From assembly GCA_965116335.1 (NCBI GenBank), contig OZ220677.1, positions 2,923,680 through 2,987,679 of the forward strand: DNA of 64,000 nucleotides, given 5' to 3'. A program made the translations under genes and the position numbers. Shown one piece after another: positions 26,827 through 35,320 of this stretch (position 1 is its first letter; the number at the start of each line of letters is the position of its first letter). The DNA comes from G963663315 sp965116335 (GTDB lineage Bacteria > Pseudomonadota > Gammaproteobacteria > Arenicellales > Poriferihabitantaceae). The notes beneath the pieces were generated by a model. It had not been told where the DNA came from. It saw only the letters and a list, made by a program, of their open reading frames with translations, and searched no databases.

Positions 26827-27756
26827 CGAGTCTCCGGTAGCAATGCGCCGAATCGACTCGGCCAGTAGCTCGGCCACACTCAACTGAGTGATTTTCTCAC
26901 ATTGCCGTGCCCGCTCGCTCAACGGTATCGAATTGGTTACCAGTAGCTCGTTGATTTGCGAATCCTCGATCCGGTCAATCGCCTCACCGGATAACACCGG
27001 ATGAGTACAACTCGCGAGCACCTTGACCGCACCGTGTTCCTTCAATGCGCGGGCCGCCTCGCACAGGGTATTCGCGGTATCGACCATGTCATCTATCAGG
27101 ATACAGGAACGCTCCTCCACGTCCCCGATAATGTGCATGATCTTGGCTTCGTTGGCCTTGGGCCGTCGTTTGTCAATAATGGCGAGTCCGGTTTCCAGTT
27201 GCTTGGCCATTGCCCGGGCGCGTACAACGCCGCCGACATCCGGAGAGACAATAACCGGATTGGGCAGTTGTTTACGCCACAACTCACTCATCAGAACCGG
27301 CGAACCATAAATATTGTCGGTGGGAATGTCGAAATACCCCTGAATCTGATCGGCATGCAAGTCCATGGTCAGCACCCGGTCCGCTCCCGCAACGCCGATC
27401 ATTTCAGCCACCAGCTTGGCGGAAATGGCGACCCGCGCCGTGCGTGGCCTGCGGTCCTGTCGGGCATAGCCGAAATAGGGGATGACTGCGGTAATTCTGC
27501 CGGCGGAAGAACGCTTGATCGCATCGATCATCACCAGTAATTCCATCAGATTGTCATTACTTGGCGCACAGGTCGGTTGAACAATAAACACATCCCGGCC
27601 ACGGACGTTTTCCATCACCTCGACATTGATTTCTCCATCACTGAAACGTCCGACCATGGACTTGCCGAGAGGCACGCCGAGGGTGCGGGCAACCTCGGTC
27701 GCAAGAGCCGGATTGGCATTGCCGGTAAAGAGCGTCAGATTCTCAGGTGATACCAT
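26803..27756 (-). CDS. prs: Ribose-phosphate pyrophosphokinase
   Basis: This 317-residue enzyme makes PRPP from ribose 5-phosphate and ATP for nucleotide, His and Trp synthesis. Landmarks include the GRFSDGEINVEVMENVRGRD region, PYFGYARQDR (ATP site), TMDLHADQIQGYF, and the PRPP-binding CILIDDMVDTANT near residue 220. The C-terminus ends SNLFID, and the DNA for this end is duplicated just downstream (see the repeat entry). It follows tRNA-Gln on the same strand, as in many gammaproteobacteria. Confidence 0.97.
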   Translation of the reverse strand: MVSPENLTLFTGNANPALATEVARTLGVPLGKSMVGRFSDGEINVEVMENVRGRDVFIVQPTCAPSNDNLMELLVMIDAIKRSSAGRITAVIPYFGYARQDRRPRTARVAISAKLVAEMIGVAGADRVLTMDLHADQIQGYFDIPTDNIYGSPVLMSELWRKQLPNPVIVSPDVGGVVRARAMAKQLETGLAIIDKRRPKANEAKIMHIIGDVEERSCILIDDMVDTANTLCEAARALKEHGAVKVLASCTHPVLSGEAIDRIEDSQINELLVTNSIPLSERARQCEKITQLSVAELLAESIRRIATGDSISNLFID

Positions 27757-27782
27757 GGTTTGACTTGGAGATTTTCACTGTT

Positions 27783-27859
27783 TGGCTGGGGTGGGAGGAT
27801 TCGAACCTCCGAATGCCAGGATCAAAACCTGGTGCCTTGGGCCACTTGGCTACACCCCA
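27783..27859 (-). tRNA. tRNA-Gln (anticodon UUG)
   Basis: Read on the minus strand, the acceptor TGGGGTG pairs with CACCCCA, followed by discriminator G and an encoded CCA. The anticodon stem CCAGG/CCTGG closes the loop TTTTGAT, whose 34-36 positions are TTG (reads CAA). The T arm GGAGG-TTCGAAT-CCTCC is canonical. The position between ispE and prs is the usual one for this tRNA in gammaproteobacteria. Confidence 0.95.
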
Positions 27860-27982
27860 ATATCAGTTAATCGTTGAATATTCAGACTCGAAGAAGCGGA
27901 TATATTCCCGGTGGATACGATTATAACCGGGTTCGCCCTGAAAAAAACGCCGTATTTTGATTGTCAGGTCGGCGTCTGTCAA

Positions 27983-27998
27983 TCAGAATCTCAATAAT
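27983..27998. repeat. Target-site duplication, left copy, of the IS1202/ISNCY-type element
   Basis: TCAGAATCTCAATAAT here is repeated exactly at 29507-29522, directly outside the inverted repeats of the element. A 16-bp duplication is unusually long. Confidence 0.9.
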
Positions 27999-28068
27999 TG
28001 TCAGCGCAATTCTGTAATGTCCCCTTTTAGCAATTCTAAAATGTCCCCTTTTTTATTAGGGGGGATTG

Positions 28069-29364
28069 ATGGACAAAGGGGTCATCACATTGAGTATTGG
28101 GGAGTTGGATCGAGTTTCGGTCATTCAAGATGTCATTAGCAAACGACTTCGTCAGCATCAGGCAGCCCGGCGTTTGGGTTTGAGTGTTCGGCAGGTCAAG
28201 CGTCTGGTGCGCCGCTATCGGGAGTTTGGGGCAGAGGGGTTGGTGTCGGGTCATCGGGGAAAGACTCCGGGCAATGCCCGGTCTTTGTCTGTGCGCCAGG
28301 CGGTGTTGTCTTTGGTTCGGGAACGTTACCGGGACTTTGGTCCGACTTTGGCGAGTGAGAAGTTGTTGGAGCTTCATGGGGAATCCATTTCCCGTGAGAC
28401 TCTGCGCCGATGGATGATCGCGGATGGGTTGTGGCAACCCAAGTCACGTCGCAAGGCTCGCATTCATCCACGTCGGGCGCGTCGCCCCTGTTTCGGGGAG
28501 TTGGTGCAGATTGATGGTTCTCCGCATGACTGGTTTGAAGGCAGGGCAGAGGCGTGCACGCTGATCGTATTCATTGATGACGCCACCAGCCGTCTGTTGG
28601 CCTTGCGTTTTGTACAGGCTGAAACCACTCAAGCCTACCTGGAGACCCTGGCACAGTATCTGCAACAACATGGGCGTCCGGTCGCGCTGTACAGTGACAA
28701 ACACAGTATCTTCCGGGTCAATCATCCCCAGCGCGAAGGAGAACGGACTCAATTCTCCCGTGCCTTAAGAACCCTGGACATCCAGGCCATACACGCCCAT
28801 ACCCCGCAAGCGAAAGGACGCGTGGAGCGAGCCAACCAGACGCTACAGGACCGACTGGTGAAAGAACTGCGACTTCGCAATATCTCGAACCAGGAAACCG
28901 CTAATGCCTTCCTGCCCGCCTTTATCGAAACGTACAACCAGCGCTTTGCCATCGCCCCCCACAGCACCCACGATACCCACCGACCCGTCCTGCACACCCC
29001 ATCCGAACTCGCCCTGATCCTGTGCCCACAACATACCCGCACCTTGTCAAAGAACCTGACCTGCCAGTTCCAAAACCGCGAGTATCAGATACAGACCCAA
29101 GCCCCCGGCTATGCCTTGCGAAAGGCCACTATCACCGTGTGTGCGGCTTTCGATGGAACCATTACCCTACTGTACAAAGGACGCGCCCTACCGTACCGAA
29201 TCCTCAAACAAGGAGAACCTCCCATCCCACTGGCCGATGAGAAAAGCGTCCAGTCAGTCGTCAACCAGGCCAAAGCCAGACAAGCTAGCCGACCCCGCCA
29301 TAAACCTGCACCGGATCACCCCTGGCGTCGGTATCCGGTAACCGCCGGAGCGCATTCCAGATGA
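28069..29364 (+). CDS. ISNCY (IS1202-like) DDE transposase
   Basis: 431 residues from ATG 28069, preceded by a strong AGGGGGG. An N-terminal helix-turn-helix (RLRQHQAARRLGLSVRQVKRLVRRYREFG) is followed by a second helix-turn-helix-like region and an rve-type integrase core. The DDE residues are probably the Asp in VQIDGSPHDWFE, the Asp in LYSDKHSIFRVN, and the Glu in KGRVERANQTLQ. The frame is complete and the element ends are well preserved, so recent activity is plausible. Confidence 0.92.
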   Translation: MDKGVITLSIGELDRVSVIQDVISKRLRQHQAARRLGLSVRQVKRLVRRYREFGAEGLVSGHRGKTPGNARSLSVRQAVLSLVRERYRDFGPTLASEKLLELHGESISRETLRRWMIADGLWQPKSRRKARIHPRRARRPCFGELVQIDGSPHDWFEGRAEACTLIVFIDDATSRLLALRFVQAETTQAYLETLAQYLQQHGRPVALYSDKHSIFRVNHPQREGERTQFSRALRTLDIQAIHAHTPQAKGRVERANQTLQDRLVKELRLRNISNQETANAFLPAFIETYNQRFAIAPHSTHDTHRPVLHTPSELALILCPQHTRTLSKNLTCQFQNREYQIQTQAPGYALRKATITVCAAFDGTITLLYKGRALPYRILKQGEPPIPLADEKSVQSVVNQAKARQASRPRHKPAPDHPWRRYPVTAGAHSR

Positions 29365-29388
29365 ATCCAGGCGAAGAACAGAACTCGC

Positions 29389-29437
29389 CCGGTAGGTTGG
29401 ACTCCATTCGCTACGCTCATTTCGTCCAACCTACCGG
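29389..29437. repeat. 14-bp-arm hairpin inside the insertion sequence
   Basis: CCGGTAGGTTGGAC (29389-29402) and GTCCAACCTACCGG (29424-29437) are perfect inverted arms around a 21-base loop. It lies between the transposase stop and the right inverted repeat. It could end transposase transcription, although no T-run follows, or it could be a nested dispersed palindrome. Confidence 0.7.
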
Positions 29438-29506
29438 ACATTCCTTTGAGTAAAAGGGGACATCTTAACTGTGCAGAAAAGGGGACATTTTAGAATTGCG
29501 TTGACA

Positions 29507-29522
29507 TCAGAATCTCAATAAT
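29507..29522. repeat. Target-site duplication, right copy, of the IS1202/ISNCY-type element
   Basis: Exact second copy of TCAGAATCTCAATAAT, immediately after the right inverted repeat ending GTTGACA. Confidence 0.9.
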
Positions 29523-29606
29523 TAAGCGAAAAAATCAAGGGACAAGACTCGATTTGACCGATTCGCCTTGATAAACTGCAAGCCCCTGTTACCAGCTATA
29601 GACAAG

Positions 29607-30563
29607 ATGCCAGAATCTATCGACCATGCGCTTACTGCTGATTCCATGAGCGGAGTCAACCCGGAACCCACTTATTCCGGGGTATTGAGTTTTGCCCGGC
29701 GCAAGTACTCGAAAGACTTGACCGATGCAGAGCTTACGATAACCGGGGTTCCGTTCGATACCGCAACCACCAGTCGTCCCGGTACGCGATTCGGCCCCAG
29801 GGGTATTCGGGCGGCTTCTGTGGAGATCGCCTGGCAACGCAACTGGCCCTGGGAATTTGACGCTCTTGAGTTGCTGAAAGTTGCGGATTATGGGGATTGC
29901 CTGTTTGATCATGGTCGTCCTGAGGCCGTTCCCGACCGCATTCAGGCTCATATCGAGTCGATACTGAATACCGATACGGCGGTGCTGACTCTGGGCGGCG
30001 ATCATTTCATTACGCTGCCGATATTACGCGCCCATGTCAGGAAACATGGCCCGGTATCGTTGTTGCATTTTGATGCACATACGGATACCTGGAATGATGA
30101 AGAGGGACGGATTGATCATGGCACGATGTTCTTCCACGCCGTGAAGGAAGGGCTGGTGATCCCGGAAGAGTCTGTTCAGGCAGGAATACGAACGACCAAT
30201 GACGCGACTCTTGGCTTCAATATCTTTCCCGCCGACTGGATTCATGCCAACGGCGTCGACGCTCTGCTCCGGCACATCAGGAAAATCCTCAACAACCGGA
30301 AAACCTATCTGACGTTTGACATTGATTGTGTGGACCCGGCTTTTGCTCCCGGCACCGGTACTCCGGTTTGCGGCGGATTGAGCTCAGCCCAGGCGTTACA
30401 GATCATTCGCGGCCTGAGAGGCATTAATCTGGTGGGGATGGATCTGGTGGAGGTTTCTCCGCCTTATGATCATGCCGAGATCACTTCGTTACTCGGTGCC
30501 TCCATCGTCTATGACTTCATCGCATTGTACGCTACCAGACAGAAACTGGGAGAAAAGTTCTGA
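29607..30563 (+). CDS. Agmatinase/arginase-family ureohydrolase
   Basis: 318 residues from ATG 29607; a TTG at 29568 and an ATG at 29646 are possible. The di-manganese motifs are present: GGDHFIT, HFDAHTDTW and DIDCVDPAFAPGTGTPVCGG. The spacing and the GTRFGPRGIRAAS segment fit agmatinase (SpeB), which makes putrescine and urea, better than arginase. Guanidinobutyrase and other guanidino hydrolases share these motifs. It is the only plus-strand gene inside a minus-strand core cluster, between an insertion sequence and convergent ispE, and was probably inserted there. Confidence 0.88.
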   Translation: MPESIDHALTADSMSGVNPEPTYSGVLSFARRKYSKDLTDAELTITGVPFDTATTSRPGTRFGPRGIRAASVEIAWQRNWPWEFDALELLKVADYGDCLFDHGRPEAVPDRIQAHIESILNTDTAVLTLGGDHFITLPILRAHVRKHGPVSLLHFDAHTDTWNDEEGRIDHGTMFFHAVKEGLVIPEESVQAGIRTTNDATLGFNIFPADWIHANGVDALLRHIRKILNNRKTYLTFDIDCVDPAFAPGTGTPVCGGLSSAQALQIIRGLRGINLVGMDLVEVSPPYDHAEITSLLGASIVYDFIALYATRQKLGEKF

Positions 30564-30573
30564 GTGATTCGAT

Positions 30574-31422
30574 TCAGTGACCGCGGATATCGTTCAGGCC
30601 GCGAGCCACCAGACCATGGAGGCGGTCGGGTAACTGGTCGCGAATGTGCCGTGCGGCTGCTTCGGATTCGCATGGCAGAAAAACCGAGGCGCCACTGCCG
30701 TTCATTCCGGGTTTGCCGTATTGACTGAGTATCGCAAAGGCTTCTTCAATTTCGCGGTACAAGTCTCTGGACACGGTTTCCAGATCATTACAGACCCGGC
30801 CCTTAAAAAAGTCGAGCCTGGAAACAGGCGGGTGGTTGCGTACCAGGTCGGGGTGCTGAAAAACGGCCTGGGTGGAAGCGGCCACTTCAGGAATGCAGAT
30901 ACAGTACCATTGCGGTTGCGGCTCGAATCGTTCAAACACATCACCGACTCCGCGCGCCCAGCAGGAATGTCCGTGAATGAAGACCGGCACATCGGCGCCC
31001 AGCTGTCTCGCCAATGACTGTAGTTCAGGCCGTGTCAGATGCAGCCCCCATAGCCTGTTCAGTGCGAGCAGCGTAGTGGCGGCATTGGAGCTGCCTCCCC
31101 CCATGCCGGAACCGGGTGGTATGACCTTGCTCAGGGTTATGCGGACTCCGCTCGGCTTTTTCAGCCCGCAGTTCGCAGCCAGCAACTCCGCCGCCCGGAT
31201 GGTAAGGTCGGTTGGGGGCAGATCGTAGGGGTGATCATCTATACGCACGATGCCCGGCTGATCGGTTAATTCAACCCTCAATACATCGTGGAAGTCCAGG
31301 AACTGGAAAACCGTTTCCAGATCATGGTAACCGTCATCACGTTTCCCGGTCACATGCAGAAACAGGTTGATTTTCGCCGGTGACCGCAAGACCAGGGAAT
31401 CGGGCAATTGTTCAGGCATCAT
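30574..31422 (-). CDS. ispE: 4-diphosphocytidyl-2-C-methyl-D-erythritol kinase
   Basis: This 282-residue GHMP-fold kinase of the non-mevalonate isoprenoid pathway has the N-terminal SPAKINLFLHVTGKRDDGYHDL. The ATP-binding loop PPGSGMGGGSSNAA is near residues 93-106. The C-terminal GMNGSGASVFLP is the third GHMP motif. Its start overlaps the lolB stop by four bases, as commonly seen for the lolB-ispE pair. Confidence 0.97.
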   Translation of the reverse strand: MMPEQLPDSLVLRSPAKINLFLHVTGKRDDGYHDLETVFQFLDFHDVLRVELTDQPGIVRIDDHPYDLPPTDLTIRAAELLAANCGLKKPSGVRITLSKVIPPGSGMGGGSSNAATTLLALNRLWGLHLTRPELQSLARQLGADVPVFIHGHSCWARGVGDVFERFEPQPQWYCICIPEVAASTQAVFQHPDLVRNHPPVSRLDFFKGRVCNDLETVSRDLYREIEEAFAILSQYGKPGMNGSGASVFLPCESEAAARHIRDQLPDRLHGLVARGLNDIRGH

Positions 31423-32105
31423 GATGGAGTCGACTGAAGTTCACGCCAGCTTTGCAGGACTACCTGAACGCGCAATTTATCGCCCAGATAATTGCCGTCC
31501 TGGTCAAACATCTCAAGCTCCCCCGGCAGCGAGGTGATCGTGAATTTGCGCGGCAGTGAGAACTGCATGACCGATTGATATTGTGTATATTCGATGTGCC
31601 AGATGCCCTGATTGAAGCTCATCAGGTGCCCGGATGCGTTGATTTTCAGGTCGCTCGCGCCTGCTCCCGGCAGCCCGCGCGACCACATCACCAGCTCATC
31701 AAAAGGGATATGCCAACCCAGCCGCTCATGAAGAACCTGTTCGGCGGATTCGCCACGTATCACTCGCCCCTTGACATCCCTCAACACGGCAGAATCCGGG
31801 GACGATTCTATCAGCATCCGGCCACCGCCGAACGGGCCGTATAACTCGATGTTCTGCCCGGTCGGCGTATAGGACCAGTTGACTGTCACAGAGCTTCCTT
31901 TAGAGCCAGCCCGAACGCCCAGTTTGCCTTTTAACGACCAACCCGATATTTGGCTATGGATGGATTGATGCTGGCTCCACAGTTGCCGGCGCTGGCCCTC
32001 GGACACCGCGACCGGCTCCGGCATCGTAGCACAGCCGGACAACAGGGCAATCAAAACGATTGCGAATGTTCCGGCACGGATGATGTTATTGCGAGAGCCG
32101 TTCAA
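31419..32105 (-). CDS. lolB: Outer-membrane lipoprotein chaperone LolB
   Basis: 228 residues if started at TTG 32105, giving a short lipoprotein signal peptide ending at the lipobox LLSGC. The open frame extends to 32204, but that would overlap the TPR gene by 119 bp and place 33 extra polar residues before the signal. LolB receives lipoproteins from LolA and inserts them in the outer membrane. The W.LKGKLGVR opening, the NWSYTPTGQNIELYGPFGGG segment and the context upstream of ispE all fit. The TTG start lacks a strong ribosome site and probably relies on coupling. Confidence 0.92.
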   Translation of the reverse strand: MNGSRNNIIRAGTFAIVLIALLSGCATMPEPVAVSEGQRRQLWSQHQSIHSQISGWSLKGKLGVRAGSKGSSVTVNWSYTPTGQNIELYGPFGGGRMLIESSPDSAVLRDVKGRVIRGESAEQVLHERLGWHIPFDELVMWSRGLPGAGASDLKINASGHLMSFNQGIWHIEYTQYQSVMQFSLPRKFTITSLPGELEMFDQDGNYLGDKLRVQVVLQSWRELQSTPS

Positions 32106-33903
32106 TGGTTTGTTGCAGAGTTCCGTTGCCGGGTTCCCATTCGATTCCCCTTTGCCAGATTTTGCGCGCTTCCTCGCGGTTTCCGGTGACCCACAATACC
32201 TCACCCAGATGCGCGGCGATTTCCGCGTCCTGACGCGCGTCCAGGGCGAGCTTCAGATATTCGATGGCCTTGCGGGTATCGCCCAGCCGGAAATGAACCC
32301 AGCCCATGCTGTCGAGAATGAACGGGTTGTCCGGCAGCAGGGCATTGGCTTTTTTAATCAGTGCCATCGCTTCTTCCAGCCGGTCGGTCTTGTCGGCCAG
32401 AACATAACCAAAAGCGTTATAAGCATGGGCGTTGTCCGGCTCAATTTCGATCAACTTTCGCATGTCTCGCTCGTGCAGGTCAAGCCGGTTCATTTTGGCG
32501 GTCACCAGCCCCCGACTGTAAAGCAGGTCAGGCTGATCCGGGAACTGCTCCAGCCCCTCATCCAGTACCCGCTTTGCTTCCGTATAGTGGTCATGTTCCT
32601 GGAACAACAAATCCTGTTGCAGTATCAGACGGATATGGTCTTCCTCAGAGACTGCGTCAATTTGTTTCAGGTGTTGAATCCCCATGTCCACGTCATAACG
32701 TTTCGCCAGAATATTCGCCAGTCTGATCTGTGCATCCAGATAGTATTGCCGCGAGACCACGCCATACAGGTAGTTCGAAGCAGCCACGTAATCGTCCTGT
32801 TTGTATGCAATGTCAGAGAGGTAGAGCCGGGCTTGATCATTATCCGGGTCCAGTCGCAGATAGCGGACGAAATAATCCCGTGACTGAGTCATATCACCCT
32901 TTTCAAACCAGATGGCACCCATTGTAAACAGTGCCTCTGGCGCATCGGGATTCATCTCCAGAGCGATGTTGAGCTGTACCAGCGCCGCTGCTATGTCGCC
33001 GGTCTCGATCAGATGACGTACAAACTGCAAGCGGAAGCGAAGATGTCCGGGATGCACTTCCAGATGCTCCATCGCAAATCGCTTGGCCTGCAAACCTGCC
33101 TCGTTGCGCGCCTCTTCGGTGGCGTGCTCCTCATTGCCATAGCGCAGTTGCACCAGCAGCAGGGTAGCGGGGAACTCCCAGTCAGGCGCAACAGTCAGCG
33201 TCTGCTTCAGCTGTTCGACATACCGCTCCGGCTGATTCGCTCTTGCAGCGACAAAAGCAGCGGTCAGCTGTAAGGCCGCGTTGTCAGGCCGGGATTCGAC
33301 CGCCTCACGCAATAGCCCGGGCAAGTCGGGATTTTTGGTGGCGGCGAGCGATTCCGCGATAGTCTGGAAAATGTAACCATGATCCCGGCCACATTTCTCT
33401 ATCAGGTCAGCCAGCAGGTCAAGGCCCGGCCCCGTTTCACCCAGCCGGAAATGCGCCCTGGCAACCAGAATGGCAGTCAGATAGTCGTCCGGCTCGAATG
33501 GCTCCAGTGATCGGGCCAGCTCAATCGCCTGTCCGAATTCCTGATTATTGACGGCCATGCGGATGGATTCCCTGAGCAGGCTGTGGTTGCCGGATTGCAA
33601 GGCGGCCCGGGAGATGTGTTCAAGCGCGGCTTCAGGCTGGCTTCGTTGCGCCGCGATGAATGCCGTCATCACGTTATGCAACAGTTCCGTATCAATCGGT
33701 GGCTCCGGGGGCTGGCTCTGCTGGCCGGTCGCTGGATCAGGCGGCGGCGTATTCTCATTGACAGAACGTTCGACTACTACAATTTCGTCTTCCTGTATGA
33801 CTTGCGCCCCCATCTGGCACCCGCCAAGCGTGATCAACAGTCCGGCAAGGATTATGTTTCTGACTGCTCTGGTCGAAGGAGACGCTGGAGTATGAGGCAC
33901 CAT
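32086..33903 (-). CDS. TPR-repeat outer-membrane lipoprotein
   Basis: 605 residues. A signal peptide ends in the lipobox ITLGGC (Cys about 29). A proline/glutamine-rich linker (about 45-72) is followed by many tetratricopeptide-like repeats to the end, for example PEALFTMGAIWFEKGDMTQSRDYFVRYLRLDPDN and NPFILDSMGWVHFRLGDTRKAIEYLKLAL. Such proteins act as scaffolds for other envelope proteins. The gene is regularly found upstream of lolB in gammaproteobacteria and overlaps lolB here. It is divergent from hemA. The precise partner is unknown. Confidence 0.88.
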   Translation of the reverse strand: MVPHTPASPSTRAVRNIILAGLLITLGGCQMGAQVIQEDEIVVVERSVNENTPPPDPATGQQSQPPEPPIDTELLHNVMTAFIAAQRSQPEAALEHISRAALQSGNHSLLRESIRMAVNNQEFGQAIELARSLEPFEPDDYLTAILVARAHFRLGETGPGLDLLADLIEKCGRDHGYIFQTIAESLAATKNPDLPGLLREAVESRPDNAALQLTAAFVAARANQPERYVEQLKQTLTVAPDWEFPATLLLVQLRYGNEEHATEEARNEAGLQAKRFAMEHLEVHPGHLRFRLQFVRHLIETGDIAAALVQLNIALEMNPDAPEALFTMGAIWFEKGDMTQSRDYFVRYLRLDPDNDQARLYLSDIAYKQDDYVAASNYLYGVVSRQYYLDAQIRLANILAKRYDVDMGIQHLKQIDAVSEEDHIRLILQQDLLFQEHDHYTEAKRVLDEGLEQFPDQPDLLYSRGLVTAKMNRLDLHERDMRKLIEIEPDNAHAYNAFGYVLADKTDRLEEAMALIKKANALLPDNPFILDSMGWVHFRLGDTRKAIEYLKLALDARQDAEIAAHLGEVLWVTGNREEARKIWQRGIEWEPGNGTLQQTIERLSQ

Positions 33904-33947
33904 TACTATCTGATGAATCGCAAGATCAAGGATTTATTTATCGAACC

Positions 33948-33961
33948 GCATTATAATATGC
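33948..33961. promoter_or_regulatory. Palindromic TATAAT site in the TPR/hemA divergent region
   Basis: GCATTATAATATGC provides a perfect -10 hexamer on both strands, midway in the 144-bp gap between two divergent starts. -35 boxes are weak in both directions. It is the best promoter candidate for both genes, but an alternative for hemA is TTGCAA at 33978-33983 with an AT-rich -10 downstream. Confidence 0.35.
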
Positions 33962-34047
33962 GACTGTGTCGATTCATTTGCAACTGTTTTTATGTCTGGA
34001 TTTTGCTGGAATCTGATAAAACCTGCCTCTTTCGCTTAATCTGAACC

Positions 34048-35295
34048 ATGCACCTGTTGGCATTAGGCCTGAATCACAACACGGCCCCCATCGAATTACG
34101 GGAGCGAGCCGCTTTCGCCCCGGATCGGATCGGACAGGCACTCACTGAACTGACCGGGGAAGTGGGTGCCAGTGAAGCCACCATATTGTCCACCTGTAAC
34201 CGCACCGAGATCTACTGCCGACAGGAACGGCATGATCAGGGAGAGATTCTGGCCTGGTTATCCGGCTACAGCGGACTTGCGCCCCCCGTCCTGGCAGAAA
34301 TCATCTATCAATTCCCGGACGAGGAAGCCGTCAAGCATGCTTTCCGGGTGGCGTCCGGCCTGGATTCGATGGTGCTGGGGGAACCGCAGATTCTGGGGCA
34401 GATGAAAGATGCGTTCCAGACGGCAGTCAGTGCAGGAACCACCGGCAAGATTCTGAACCGATTATTCCAGCATACTTTCCGTGTCGCCAAGCGAGTCAGA
34501 ACCGATACCGATATTGGCGCGAACGCGGTTTCCGTGGCTTATTCCGGAGTCAGTCTGGCGAAACGGATATTTACCCGACTGGAAGATCAAACGGCGCTGT
34601 TGATCGGCGCCGGAGAAATGATTGAGTTGGTTGCCCGCCATCTGAAACAGAATCGGGTACAGCATATTATTATTGCCAATCGCTCGATCAAAAGAGCGCA
34701 GAACCTGGTGCGGGAGGTCGGCAGCGAGGCGATCTCCCTGGCGCAAATCCCCGCTCGATTGCCGGAGGCGGATATCGTGGTGACTTCCACCGCCAGCACA
34801 TTGCCGATTCTCGGCAAAGGCGCGATTGAAGCCGCGCTCAAGAAAAGGAAACACGCTCCGATGTTCATTCTCGACCTGGCTGTGCCGCGCGATGTCGAGG
34901 CGGAGGTGACGCGGTTGAAGGATGCGTACCTGTATACCGTGGATGATTTGCGCTCGATTGTCGATGAGAACCGCATGATGCGTTTGCAGGCTTCCTCAAT
35001 GGCCGAAAATATTATCGACTTCCAGGTGGTCAAATTCATGCGCTGGATGCGTTCGCTGGATTCGGTTCCAGCCATTGTCTCTTTCCGGCAGGGGCTGGAC
35101 GACCTGAGGCGGGCCGAACTGGAGCGCGCGCTCAAAAGGCTGGGAAACGGCACCGACCCGGTGCAGGTGGTCGAGCAGCTTGCGCGTGACCTGACCAACA
35201 AGATCGCCCATCATCCCAGCCAGGTCATCAATCAGGCCGATGTGGATGAAGACGCGAATGTGATTGCAGCCGCCAGGAAGTTATTTAATCTGTGA
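34048..35295 (+). CDS. hemA: Glutamyl-tRNA reductase
   Basis: This 415-residue enzyme reduces Glu-tRNA to glutamate-1-semialdehyde, the first step of C5-pathway haem synthesis. The catalytic Cys50 sits in STCNRTEIYC. The substrate-recognition GLNHNTAPIELRER is at the N-terminus, followed by GEPQILGQMKDAF and the NADPH-binding LLIGAGEMIELVARHL. The C-terminal dimerisation helices are complete. It leads hemA-prfA-prmC in the order typical of gammaproteobacteria. Confidence 0.97.
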   Translation: MHLLALGLNHNTAPIELRERAAFAPDRIGQALTELTGEVGASEATILSTCNRTEIYCRQERHDQGEILAWLSGYSGLAPPVLAEIIYQFPDEEAVKHAFRVASGLDSMVLGEPQILGQMKDAFQTAVSAGTTGKILNRLFQHTFRVAKRVRTDTDIGANAVSVAYSGVSLAKRIFTRLEDQTALLIGAGEMIELVARHLKQNRVQHIIIANRSIKRAQNLVREVGSEAISLAQIPARLPEADIVVTSTASTLPILGKGAIEAALKKRKHAPMFILDLAVPRDVEAEVTRLKDAYLYTVDDLRSIVDENRMMRLQASSMAENIIDFQVVKFMRWMRSLDSVPAIVSFRQGLDDLRRAELERALKRLGNGTDPVQVVEQLARDLTNKIAHHPSQVINQADVDEDANVIAAARKLFNL

Positions 35296-35320
35296 CCGCT
35301 TGCCGGTTGCCTCTTGCGCC

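Larger units (their letters stand above)
27999..29506 (+). mobile_element. IS1202/ISNCY-type insertion sequence with 16-bp target duplication
   Basis: The 1,508-bp element starts TGTCAGCGCAATTCTGTAAT; its right end in reverse starts TGTCAACGCAATTCTAAAAT. The match continues through TGTCCCCTTTT. Each end carries a second subterminal copy of the TGTCCCCTTTT box (about 28042 and 29454-29464), probably paired transposase sites. One intact transposase gene is inside. The long target duplication fits the 15-18 bp class (ISTde1-like) described for IS1202-related elements. It splits tRNA-Gln from agmatinase/ispE. Confidence 0.9.
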
